11,233 bases of DNA from JBOHNS01 sp050730835 (GTDB lineage: Bacteria; Patescibacteriota; Saccharimonadia; Saccharimonadales; UBA4665). Positions 1-5,540 of the stretch are shown here, in pieces. Positions within the stretch are counted from its first letter, which is position 1; each line of letters starts with the position of its first letter. The notes beneath the pieces are model-generated. The model was not told the origin of the DNA, did no database searches, and saw only the letters and a program-made list of their open reading frames with translations. The translations under genes and the position numbers were made by a program. Location: assembly GCA_050730835.1 (NCBI GenBank), contig JBOHNS010000010.1, positions 1-11,233 on the forward strand, given 5' to 3'.

Positions 1-528
1 CACGTAGCCCGATAAAAAACCAAGGTCAAAATTGTAGATTACAATTTTGTCTTAATATAAAGGGCATACGTAGCGTCCTGGCTTAGTTGTTGTAACAAGC
101 GACAACTTCTTGGGATGGGCGGCTCGACTTGTTTGACGACCGTAGTAATGCTAGAAAGCATTACGAAGCGAGGAGTCGCCAAAGTCGGTTGTCGGTTTTA
201 CAAACAATTAACCAAGACGCGGAGTTTAGCCCTTGATTTTTTGCCTACTTTTGCATCATGGCAAAAGTAGGGACCAAAGTTCTTTATCAAAAGAACATTA
301 CAATTTTCGCTTTCGCCGTTTTAGCGGCTCATCAGCATGACTAATTAATTTATGGAGCGAAAAACCAATCCATCCAAATACAACAAAAATCACCACTAGC
401 GGTGAAAAAAGAACCAATTGCCTCGAATCTTTTCAGGCTTAGACTTTTTAAAGTCTTGTTTGCTGCACCTGGCGGCGTAGAGGCGAACTTTGAAAGTTCA
501 ACTCACTCTCCACCGCCGGCGGCGTGGG
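1..528. other. Non-coding stretch with several hairpins
   Basis: No convincing gene is seen here. The stretch holds several short perfect inverted repeats: CAAAATTGTA/TACAATTTTG with a 3-nt loop (27-49), GTAATGCT/AGCATTAC with a 4-nt loop (145-164), CCTACTTTTGC/GCAAAAGTAGG (244-270), AGACTT/AAGTCT (441-456) and GAACTT/AAGTTC (485-499). A GC-rich imperfect hairpin (510-527) sits just past the stop of the minus-strand gene at 529-864 and could help end its transcript. A 28-codon ATG frame begins at the right arm of the 244-270 hairpin, but it is too short to call. The density of stems without coding sequence suggests a dispersed intergenic repeat; this is inference only. Confidence 0.5.
244..270. 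repeat. 11-bp perfect inverted repeat
   Basis: CCTACTTTTGC and GCAAAAGTAGG are exact reverse complements separated by about 5 nt. The stem is stable enough to form in RNA or single-stranded DNA. It is followed by a smaller GTTCTT/AAGAAC stem near 279-296. There is no T tract beyond it, so a classical intrinsic terminator is doubtful. Confidence 0.55.
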
Positions 529-864
529 CTACTTAAGCAATTCATATTGCCAGCCGGCTCCATCGATGCCGATGAGCAAGAGCTCCAAGATCTCGATGGT
601 CGTGACTGCCCTGCAGAAGTGTACTTCCATTCGGAAGGGGTTGACGTGAACTCGTTCAACGCCAGTCCTGTTGCCAAACAGATTGTTCAACATGCTGCTA
701 AGCAGCGGGGTGAAGCCTTCGCGGCCGATCTGCGGGTCGTTGGCGTAGACACGGATGTCTGTGCCGAGATGCTGCAGCCGGTAATCGAAGTCGACCAAAA
801 TATAACCCTTGTTGGTGAAGTCGGCAACGAGTTTGGCGCGGATGGTGTTGTTAGGGTTGGACAT
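529..864 (-). CDS. Small protein of unknown function (111 aa)
   Basis: I do not recognise this family. The frame stays open upstream to a TTG at 990, but the ATG at 864 is preferred. It has an AGGA-type ribosome binding site about 7 nt upstream, and the codons before it translate simple repeats (a run of seven Asp, and SIHPSIHP). From 864 the protein is MSNPNNTIRAKLV..., mixed hydrophilic and hydrophobic, with two strand-like stretches (GYILVDFDYRL near residue 20 and ERVHVNPFRMEVHF near 72) and an ILELLLIGIDG helix near the end. That pattern would suit a small alpha/beta domain, but there is no catalytic signature, signal peptide or membrane segment. The neighbouring dprA is on the same strand, about 140 bp upstream. 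The upstream microsatellites, listed separately, could make expression variable. Confidence 0.55.
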   Translation of the reverse strand: MSNPNNTIRAKLVADFTNKGYILVDFDYRLQHLGTDIRVYANDPQIGREGFTPLLSSMLNNLFGNRTGVERVHVNPFRMEVHFCRAVTTIEILELLLIGIDGAGWQYELLK

Positions 865-886
865 TGTTGTCCTACTTTCTGTTGCT

Positions 887-910
887 GGATGGATGGATGG
901 ATGGATGGAT
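887..910. repeat. Tetranucleotide microsatellite (GGAT)6
   Basis: Six perfect GGAT units on the plus strand (ATCC on the minus strand). They lie 22 bp upstream of the preferred ATG of the minus-strand gene, between its candidate promoter and its ribosome binding site. Translation starting at the alternative ATG at 954 would pass through the tract in frame, so a change of one unit would shift the frame. Confidence 0.9.
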
Positions 911-960
911 TGATAAGGTGCAATCTCACTCAGGTTTGGTGAGAAGACCGCCATCACTCT

Positions 961-981
961 ATCATCATCATCATCATCATC
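961..981. repeat. Trinucleotide microsatellite (ATC)7
   Basis: Seven perfect ATC units on the plus strand, read as GAT on the minus strand. The tract begins 3 bp from a perfect minus-strand TTGACA (985-990), so it fills the -35 to -10 spacer region of any promoter built on that hexamer. Confidence 0.9.
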
Positions 982-984
982 ATT

Positions 985-990
985 TGTCAA
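985..990 (-). promoter_or_regulatory. Candidate -35 box next to the ATC repeat
   Basis: A perfect TTGACA on the minus strand. There is no good -10 at the ideal distance. GATGAT hexamers inside the repeat (4/6 match to TATAAT) and TAGAGT just after it (4/6, spacing 23) are the only candidates. The microsatellite length would set the spacing. It might serve the small gene at 529-864. Confidence 0.35.
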
Positions 991-1005
991 GGGTTTTATG
1001 AAACT

Positions 1006-1872
1006 TTAGCGCAATGACCATTGGTTGGCGCCGGTAGGGCGGATTTTGGCGGTGATTTCTAGCATGGTTAGGGTTTGGTTGAAGTCAGCTGGTTCTAGCT
1101 GGCTCATGGCTAGTAATTCGGCGCCGTCGTATGTGCCGGCGACGATTAAATCTATGATGATTTGCTCGTTTTGATCGCGGCCGCGTGGGACTGGTTTGGC
1201 TTTTTCGACTCGGGGTTTTAGGCCTAGCACGTTTAGCACGTCTTCGCTGGATGTAATTGGATGGGCGCCGGATTTTATTAGATTGTTGGCACCGACGCTA
1301 GTGAGGCTGGTGATATTGCCGGGCACGGCCATGACTTCGTGGCCTTGTTCTAGCGCGAAGCGGGCGGTGTGCAGGCTGCCGCTTTTGAGGGCAGCTTCGG
1401 TTATTAAAAGGCCGCCAGACAGGCCGGAAACTAAACGGTTGCGGGCGATGAAATTTTGCTTGAACGATTCTGTACCGGCCGGATATTCGCTGACCAGCGC
1501 GCCGCCGGTTTCTAGGATTTTGCGCGCCAATTGCCGGTGGCTGGCGGGATAAATTTTATCGAGGCCACCAGGCAAAACGGCGATGGTTTGACCGCCGGCG
1601 TCCAGCGCCGCTTGGTGCGCCAAACCGTCGACGCCCAGCGCCAAGCCGCTGATTATGACAATGCCCTGCGCGGCTAAATCGCCAGCGATTTTGGCAGTAA
1701 CTTGGCGGCCGTAGCTGGAAACTTTGCGGCTGCCGACAATGGCCACCCGCGGCCTGGTGAGTAGTTGCGCCAAACTATCGCCCAAGACAAAAATCTGTTT
1801 TGGCGGGCTAGCAATATCACGCAAAATTTGCGGAAAATCGCTGCACCCAAGCTTAAGCTTATTGACATTCAT
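1006..1872 (-). CDS. dprA: DNA processing protein DprA
   Basis: DprA loads RecA onto incoming single-stranded DNA during natural transformation and protects it in the cytoplasm. The 288-residue protein shows the Rossmann-like DprA core: VAIVGSR at 43-49, SGLALGVDGLAH at 75-86, the FIARNRLVSGLS region at 141-152, EAALKSGSLHTA at 159-170 and VPGN at 183-186. A linker rich in Pro and charged residues (220-235) leads to a C-terminal winged-helix-like segment (about 236-288). The N-terminal part before the core is only about 40 residues, so the usual SAM-like domain is reduced or absent. The ATG at 1872 is the first in frame; only a weak AGGA lies about 10 nt upstream. No other competence gene lies in the window. 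The minus-strand gene downstream is unrelated as far as can be seen. Confidence 0.96.
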   Translation of the reverse strand: MNVNKLKLGCSDFPQILRDIASPPKQIFVLGDSLAQLLTRPRVAIVGSRKVSSYGRQVTAKIAGDLAAQGIVIISGLALGVDGLAHQAALDAGGQTIAVLPGGLDKIYPASHRQLARKILETGGALVSEYPAGTESFKQNFIARNRLVSGLSGGLLITEAALKSGSLHTARFALEQGHEVMAVPGNITSLTSVGANNLIKSGAHPITSSEDVLNVLGLKPRVEKAKPVPRGRDQNEQIIIDLIVAGTYDGAELLAMSQLEPADFNQTLTMLEITAKIRPTGANQWSLR

Positions 1873-2052
1873 ATGACATAAATCCTAATATTTACCATCC
1901 TAAAAATCACTCAGCTTGGGCTAAAAAGACGACAATACTCACTCACCGTATCAGTATACGCTTCGTTCGCATTCTGGTCTTTCGCGCGCCAAGCTAAAGC
2001 AATTTCGGTTATGGTAAATAATAGGAAGTATGTCAAAAATATTAAATAAGTA

Positions 2053-2081
2053 TTGACATAATGGCATGCATTTGCTAAAAT
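2053..2081 (+). promoter_or_regulatory. Near-consensus promoter with extended -10
   Basis: TTGACA (2053-2058), a 17-nt spacer, and TAAAAT (2076-2081) preceded by TGC, the extended -10 arrangement. The predicted start is near 2088. The first protein start downstream is about 495 bp away, so the promoter most likely makes a non-coding RNA or a very long leader. The -10 overlaps a small TTGCTA/TAGCAA palindrome (2072-2086), which could be an operator or chance. Confidence 0.65.
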
Positions 2082-2174
2082 AGCAACTTAGTAAACATTA
2101 TCACTAATGTTTTACAGCACCTTATACCCCCAATTCTAACGTTTTTGGTTTAAAATTTTAAGTCAAAAGCATTT

Positions 2175-2337
2175 GTTAGATTGTTTTAGAGCGTGCCTAA
2201 TAAAAGTTGTACCCTCCACTTTTGCTCTTTGCCCTTAAGGGAAAAAGAGCAGCCCGCGAAACGAATTTATTTCGTTTCGCGGCGCGATGAGAAAAAACCG
2301 TAGGTTTTGTCTCATTACGGCTCTAAAACAAACTAAC
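2175..2337. repeat. 18-nt inverted repeat enclosing three hairpins
   Basis: GTTAGATTGTTTTAGAGC (2175-2192) and its reverse complement at 2320-2337 differ at one position. The 163-bp unit contains three back-to-back hairpins with gaps of only 2 to 4 nt. As RNA it would be a multi-branch junction. As DNA it could be a small terminal-inverted-repeat (MITE-like) element. No flanking target-site duplication is evident. Confidence 0.65.
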
Positions 2338-2496
2338 CCCTTTAACTTGCCTATCTTTGATGGGCGCCATTTTTCAGTTTGCGAGCCTAAACGGTTTTGT
2401 CTTTTATTAGACGAAGGCACGAGTCTTTACCATTATTGGACGTCGATGCTTCGCCGGTGTGGGTTGAAGGGTGAAAATGGAGACAATTTTTTGTCT

Positions 2497-2547
2497 CCTA
2501 AAAAGAGTCTTCGGCGGTGCCCACCCCCTCCGAAGACTCTTTTTAGG
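2497..2547 (+). terminator. 18-bp perfect hairpin, probable terminator
   Basis: CCTAAAAAGAGTCTTCGG and its exact complement flank a 15-nt C-rich loop. The 3' arm ends CTCTTTTTAGG, giving a U run in the transcript. It shares two bases with the preceding GGAGACAA/TTGTCTCC hairpin (2479-2498), so the two compete slightly. The ATG of the next gene is 36 bp further on. It would either end a stand-alone RNA or act as an attenuator. The loop GCCCAC can pair with GTGGGT near 2458-2464, a possible pseudoknot. Confidence 0.55.
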
Positions 2548-2582
2548 TATCAATTTTTGCGCTCAAGTTGTAGGCTGGAATT

Positions 2583-2861
2583 ATGGAGCAACATTATCAT
2601 ACAAGCTCTGAGATTAAGTCTTTGCCACCGCCGGCAATTGCTGCTAAAATCACTCAACTTATGAAGAGTATTGGAGCTTGTAATTATCACAGCCGTGAGT
2701 TTCTGAGTAGACCAGGGCCAGATAATGAAATTATTGGCGAACGCTGGTATCAAAATGCTTTGACAGTGCAGCGGCAAGCCGAGCAAATATTAGTCGCCAA
2801 TGAAGATCCAATAACTAAATATCTAGCCTGCCAAGCAGCGGATTATTTGGCTGACTTTTGA
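2583..2861 (+). CDS. Hypothetical small protein (92 aa)
   Basis: I do not recognise this protein. The ATG at 2583 follows a short GGA. The reading frame has ordinary codon use and a soluble, helix-rich composition: a polar N-terminus with a PPPAIAAKITQLMKSIGA segment (about 15-32), a central GERWYQNALTVQRQAEQILVANEDP stretch (about 52-76), and a C-terminal KYLACQAADYLADF. There is no signal peptide, membrane span or catalytic motif. It converges on pth with 17 bp between the stops. Its only obvious upstream promoter is at 2053-2081, about 500 bp away and beyond a strong hairpin, so the long structured leader may govern it. Expression is uncertain. Confidence 0.6.
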   Translation: MEQHYHTSSEIKSLPPPAIAAKITQLMKSIGACNYHSREFLSRPGPDNEIIGERWYQNALTVQRQAEQILVANEDPITKYLACQAADYLADF

Positions 2862-2878
2862 GATCAAGATAGGCGATG

Positions 2879-3541
2879 TTAGATTAGGAAACTTCTGGTA
2901 TCGGCTGGGATTGGCTGGGCCGAGAAGGCGTATTCGCTGATGATGGCGGCGGCTTCTTTTTTGAGGGCAGCTAGATTTTTTTGCTCAGACGCGCTGAATT
3001 TTTGCAGGACAAAATCGGCGCTGTCGACCTGCCTGCCGGCAGGCAGGTTTGTTTCGGCAGTTTTTGGTCCGATGCCAAGACGCACGCGGTTAGTGTTTTC
3101 GCCGATGGTTGATATGACGGATTTGACGCCGTTGTGGCCGGCGGCGCTGCCGCCGACGCGGGTGCGGATTTGGCCGAACGGCACGTCTAGTTCGTCGTGG
3201 ACCAGGCAAATGTTTTCGGCTGGGATTTTATAAAAACTGGCGGTAGCTAAAACGGCCTCGCCGCTAAGATTCATGAACGTTGTTGGTTTGATTAATATTA
3301 CTCTGGTTTGGCCTAGCGTGTTTACTGCCACGGTGGCTTTTAAATTTTTTTTGAGTACCCAAGCCGGAAAATCGCTTTTAGCCGCGAATTCGTCCAGGCA
3401 GTCGCAGCCGATGTTGTGGCGCGTGCCGGCGTATTTTTGTCCGGGATTGCCAAGGCCGGCAATTAAAACGGTGCGGTTTAGGCCGAGGCTATAAAATTGG
3501 ATGCTGTCGCCGGCGTTTGCCTTTTTGAACATGAATGGCAT
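2879..3541 (-). CDS. pth: Peptidyl-tRNA hydrolase
   Basis: Pth releases peptides from peptidyl-tRNA that drops off the ribosome. Family motifs are clear: LIAGLGNPG, GTRHNIG with the catalytic His (residue 42 from this start), PTTFMNLSG, HDELD with the catalytic Asp, and GGSAAGHNG. The ATG at 3541 is chosen over 3553 because a TATGCT -10-like box (3549-3554) covers the earlier ATG and sits 7 nt before 3541; ATG 3532 is also possible. Any of these leaves an N-terminal extension of about 15 to 25 residues before the usual start of the domain. A segment NLPAGRQV, coded by a 22-bp palindrome at 3027-3048, interrupts the normal GIGPKTAE...DSADFVL region and looks like an in-frame insertion. der lies upstream on the same strand, with a 189-bp gap. 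Confidence 0.95.
   Translation of the reverse strand: MPFMFKKANAGDSIQFYSLGLNRTVLIAGLGNPGQKYAGTRHNIGCDCLDEFAAKSDFPAWVLKKNLKATVAVNTLGQTRVILIKPTTFMNLSGEAVLATASFYKIPAENICLVHDELDVPFGQIRTRVGGSAAGHNGVKSVISTIGENTNRVRLGIGPKTAETNLPAGRQVDSADFVLQKFSASEQKNLAALKKEAAAIISEYAFSAQPIPADTRSFLI
3027..3048. repeat. 22-bp perfect palindrome inside pth
   Basis: A perfect palindrome with the core CCTGCCGGCAGG, flanked by a further CCTG/CAGG repeat. On the coding strand it adds LPAGRQV in frame to Pth. From memory, similar palindromes are common in CPR genomes, inside and between genes; a genome-wide count would be needed to confirm that here. Confidence 0.85.
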
Positions 3542-3544
3542 AAA

Positions 3545-3563
3545 GCTTAGCATATCGCTAAGC
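3545..3563. repeat. 7-bp hairpin at the pth 5' end
   Basis: GCTTAGC and GCTAAGC with a 5-nt loop. It overlaps the proposed -10 box of pth, so it may be an operator-like site or a chance palindrome. Confidence 0.4.
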
Positions 3564-3601
3564 AGTAGTTAGTAGCAAGTAATTAGAGCGTAATCTTTAT
3601 C

Positions 3602-3721
3602 ATTGATCATTGAACCTTGACCATTCCTAGAACCTTGACCTTTGATCATTTTTTCAAACGTCTCCAAAGTTCTATGGTCAATAATAAAGTAAGGGTCAAT
3701 GATCAAGGTTCAAAGTTCTAG
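3602..3721. repeat. Cluster of degenerate repeats between der and pth
   Basis: Variants of a CTAGAACCTTGACC/TTGATCATT motif occur about four times. 3602-3625 and 3627-3650 read forward; 3664-3690 and 3698-3721 read in reverse. The segments 3627-3650 and 3698-3721 pair at 21 of 24 positions around a 47-nt loop, so a transcript from der could fold here and end or be processed before pth. Confidence 0.6.
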
Positions 3722-3730
3722 TAATGTAGG

Positions 3731-5086
3731 CTACTGGGTATCGGCCGGCTTTTGGCCAGCCTTGTGGCCAACGTGTTTTTCGATGAACCAGAGTTGCAGC
3801 GCGGTGCCTTCGTAATTGTATTTTTCGCGCAGGCTGCGTTCCAGGTAGCGGCGGTAGCTCCAGTGCAAAAATTTGGTGTGGGCGCCGAAAATCTTGAAGG
3901 CGGGCGTCAAGTTGTCGGTTTCTTGAACCATGTAATTTAGTTTTGGATTGCGGTTTTTTAGGCCGGCCGGCGGATGCTTAGCAACTTGGTCGCGTAGCCA
4001 GCGGTTTAGTTCGGCTGTTGGAATTATAATTTGGCGATTCTTTTTTATCTGCAGACTCAAATCAAAAATTTTCGTGACGTTTTGGCCGGTAACCGCGCTA
4101 GTAAAAATTAGCGGTGCCCATGGTACAAAGCTATAATTATGGGCAATTTGCGGCGCGACTTCGTCGCGCGTGTAGGCCGTTTTTTCTTCGACTATGTCCC
4201 ATTTGCTGACTACTAGAATTAGGCCCTTGCCGGCGTCTTTTACCATGCCGGCGATTTTTTGGTCTAGCGCGACGTTTAGTTCGTTGGCGTCCATTAGCAT
4301 CAAACAAATGTCGGCTTGTTCGATGGCGGCTAATGTGCGAATAACGCTGAAATGTTCTATACCCTGCCCGATTTTGCCTGGGCGGCGAATGCCGGCGGTA
4401 TCCATTAGTTCTATATCTTTTTCGTGATATTTCACACTGGCGCGGTTTACGTCGCGCGTGGTGCCTGCTCTACCCGACACGATGGCTTGTTGCTTTTTGG
4501 CTAGCGTATTGAAAAGCTGGGATTTGCCGACGTTTGGGCGGCCGAGTATGGCGATGCGTAAAACATTATCTGGATCTTTTTCGCTAGCTTTGGGTATAAT
4601 TTCTAGTAAGCCATCTAATAATTCGTCGAAGCCGCGGTGCTGCTTGGTGCTGGTTTGATAAATTAATTTTATGCCTAGGCGCTGGAATAGCGCTAAATCT
4701 TGGCCTTTGGCTTTGTCGATTTTATTAATGATTAGGAAAACTGGCTTTTTGGATTTTAGCGTTCGTTTCGCGACGCGGCGGTCTTCTTCTGTAATTGCTA
4801 CGTCGGCTTCGACGACAACCCAAATTACATCGGCGCTATCGGCCGCCTGTTCGATTTGTTCCTGAATAGTAAATTCAAAATCGTCTTCCGGGTTTTTCAT
4901 GCCAGCGGTATCGACCAACCAGAAATTTTGGCCGCGGTAATCGGCTTTTGCCATAATGCTATCGCGCGTTGTGCCCGGTTCGCGCGCCACAATCGCCTCG
5001 CGCCGCGCCAAAATAGCATTAAATATGCTGGACTTGCCAACATTAGCCCGCCCAACAATCGCTACAATTGGTAATTTATTTGCCAT
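3731..5086 (-). CDS. der: Ribosome-associated GTPase Der (EngA)
   Basis: Der is a double-GTPase needed for maturation of the large ribosomal subunit. The 451-residue protein is full length. First G domain: GRANVGKS (12-19), DTAG (59-62), NKID (121-124). Second G domain: GRPNVGKS (182-189), DTAG (229-232), SKWD (294-297). A C-terminal KH-like domain (about 350-440) follows. In the first P-loop Ala replaces the usual Pro (GRPNVGKS), a mild deviation. The ATG at 5086 has no ribosome binding site; a perfect extended -10 (TGTTATAAT) ends only 8 bp upstream, so the message is probably leaderless. It is divergent from the gene at 5151 and upstream of pth on the same strand. Confidence 0.98.
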   Translation of the reverse strand: MANKLPIVAIVGRANVGKSSIFNAILARREAIVAREPGTTRDSIMAKADYRGQNFWLVDTAGMKNPEDDFEFTIQEQIEQAADSADVIWVVVEADVAITEEDRRVAKRTLKSKKPVFLIINKIDKAKGQDLALFQRLGIKLIYQTSTKQHRGFDELLDGLLEIIPKASEKDPDNVLRIAILGRPNVGKSQLFNTLAKKQQAIVSGRAGTTRDVNRASVKYHEKDIELMDTAGIRRPGKIGQGIEHFSVIRTLAAIEQADICLMLMDANELNVALDQKIAGMVKDAGKGLILVVSKWDIVEEKTAYTRDEVAPQIAHNYSFVPWAPLIFTSAVTGQNVTKIFDLSLQIKKNRQIIIPTAELNRWLRDQVAKHPPAGLKNRNPKLNYMVQETDNLTPAFKIFGAHTKFLHWSYRRYLERSLREKYNYEGTALQLWFIEKHVGHKAGQKPADTQ

Positions 5087-5094
5087 CTGATTTT

Positions 5095-5103
5095 ATTATA
5101 ACA
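5095..5103 (-). promoter_or_regulatory. Extended -10 promoter of der
   Basis: TGTTATAAT on the minus strand, a perfect TGn-TATAAT. The expected transcription start falls within a base or two of the der ATG (5086), implying a leaderless transcript. No good -35 is seen, which extended -10 promoters can do without. Confidence 0.6.
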
Positions 5104-5114
5104 GCTAGCGGCTA

Positions 5115-5143
5115 TTGACCGTTGTTAAAAACAGTGTTAAATT
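5115..5143 (+). promoter_or_regulatory. Promoter of the divergent plus-strand genes
   Basis: TTGACC (5115-5120), a 17-nt spacer and TAAATT (5138-5143), preceded by TGT as an extended -10. The predicted start is at about 5150, next to the ATG at 5151, again with no ribosome binding site. It lies beside the der promoter, so the two could compete for polymerase. Confidence 0.5.
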
Positions 5144-5150
5144 ATTTTTT

Positions 5151-5537
5151 ATGAGCGAACTTTTGGCGTTGCAGGCGGGCGAAACTGGCGCTAGGCTACG
5201 CGAGGCGGACTTACGCCCCTATTTGCAGCGCACGGAAATTGGTCCGATAATTAACGACCTGGCGCTTGGTATAATTAATGATTTTCCAAGCGATTGGCAG
5301 CCGGCGGACTTGCGGCTGCGCCTACCGGCCAGCCAGGGTCAGGTTAAACTATTTGGCGATTTACCGGTTTTTAGCCAATTCATTGGCGATAGTTTGCGTA
5401 TTAGCCTAGAGCGCTTTTGTAGCGACCCAGATTCACAATCAATGTTTAGTCAACTTGAACAGCATTTGTATAAATATTGCGGTCAGTTGGATAGCCGGCT
5501 GACTTATTACGATCGACTAAAATTGATTTTGGACTAA
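5151..5537 (+). CDS. Hypothetical protein (128 aa), first of a pair
   Basis: I do not recognise this protein. The frame extends 12 codons upstream, but those overlap the promoter, so the ATG at 5151 (MSELLALQAGETGARLREADL) is preferred. The protein is soluble and mainly helical in appearance. A central stretch reads ADLRLRLPASQGQVKLFGDLP (about 50-70), and the C-terminal half, SQLEQHLYKYCGQLDSRLTYYDRLKLILD, could be a long helix. No signal peptide, membrane span or catalytic motif is seen. It ends 3 bp before the next open frame (5541), so the two are probably one transcript and may work together. Codon use matches the neighbours. Confidence 0.7.
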   Translation: MSELLALQAGETGARLREADLRPYLQRTEIGPIINDLALGIINDFPSDWQPADLRLRLPASQGQVKLFGDLPVFSQFIGDSLRISLERFCSDPDSQSMFSQLEQHLYKYCGQLDSRLTYYDRLKLILD

Positions 5538-5540
5538 GCT

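Larger units (their letters stand above)
2088..2550 (+). ncRNA. Candidate structured non-coding RNA or long leader
   Basis: Its bounds are set by the promoter at 2053-2081 and the terminator-like hairpin ending at 2547. Stems seen directly, in order: 2091-2100 with 2105-2115 (one bulge); 2175-2192 with 2320-2337 (17 of 18 pairs); inside that, 2223-2230/2244-2251, 2254-2265/2271-2282 (12 perfect pairs) and 2287-2299/2303-2315 (12 of 13). After the closing arm come 2479-2486/2491-2498 (8 perfect) and 2497-2514/2530-2547 (18 perfect). The 2319-2334 segment can instead pair with 2376-2387 (GGCTC/GAGCC and CAAACT/AGTTTG), giving a possible switch. None of the signatures I know for RNase P RNA, tmRNA, 6S RNA or SRP RNA were found. 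It could instead be a leader controlling the ORF at 2583-2861. Confidence 0.5.
1873..2582. other. 710-bp gene-free, highly structured intergenic region
   Basis: No credible protein gene lies here. The open frame at 2287-2664 runs through several perfect hairpins and looks like chance. The left part (1873-2050) is the dprA upstream region and shows little beyond a short GTATCAGTATAC palindrome. From 2053 a consensus plus-strand promoter is followed by a dense series of stems ending in an 18-bp hairpin at 2497-2547. The components are listed as separate features. Confidence 0.7.

Noticed and set aside
490..942. 150-codon plus-strand frame starting with TTG
   Set aside because: It lies antisense to the gene at 529-864, which has a ribosome binding site, and its end translates the GGAT microsatellite.
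865..990. N-terminal extension of the small gene with seven Asp residues
   Set aside because: Its TTG start is part of a perfect TTGACA and its residues come from microsatellites. The ATG at 864 has a ribosome binding site. The ATG at 954 is kept only as an alternative.
2088..2550. RNase P RNA, tmRNA or retron RNA
   Set aside because: None of the conserved RNase P or tmRNA sequences were found on either strand. The paired arms resemble a retron layout, but no reverse transcriptase gene is in the window.
2287..2664. 125-codon open frame on the plus strand
   Set aside because: It runs through several perfect hairpins, including the 18-bp terminator-like stem, and overlaps the better ORF at 2583-2861. 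The protein looks random.
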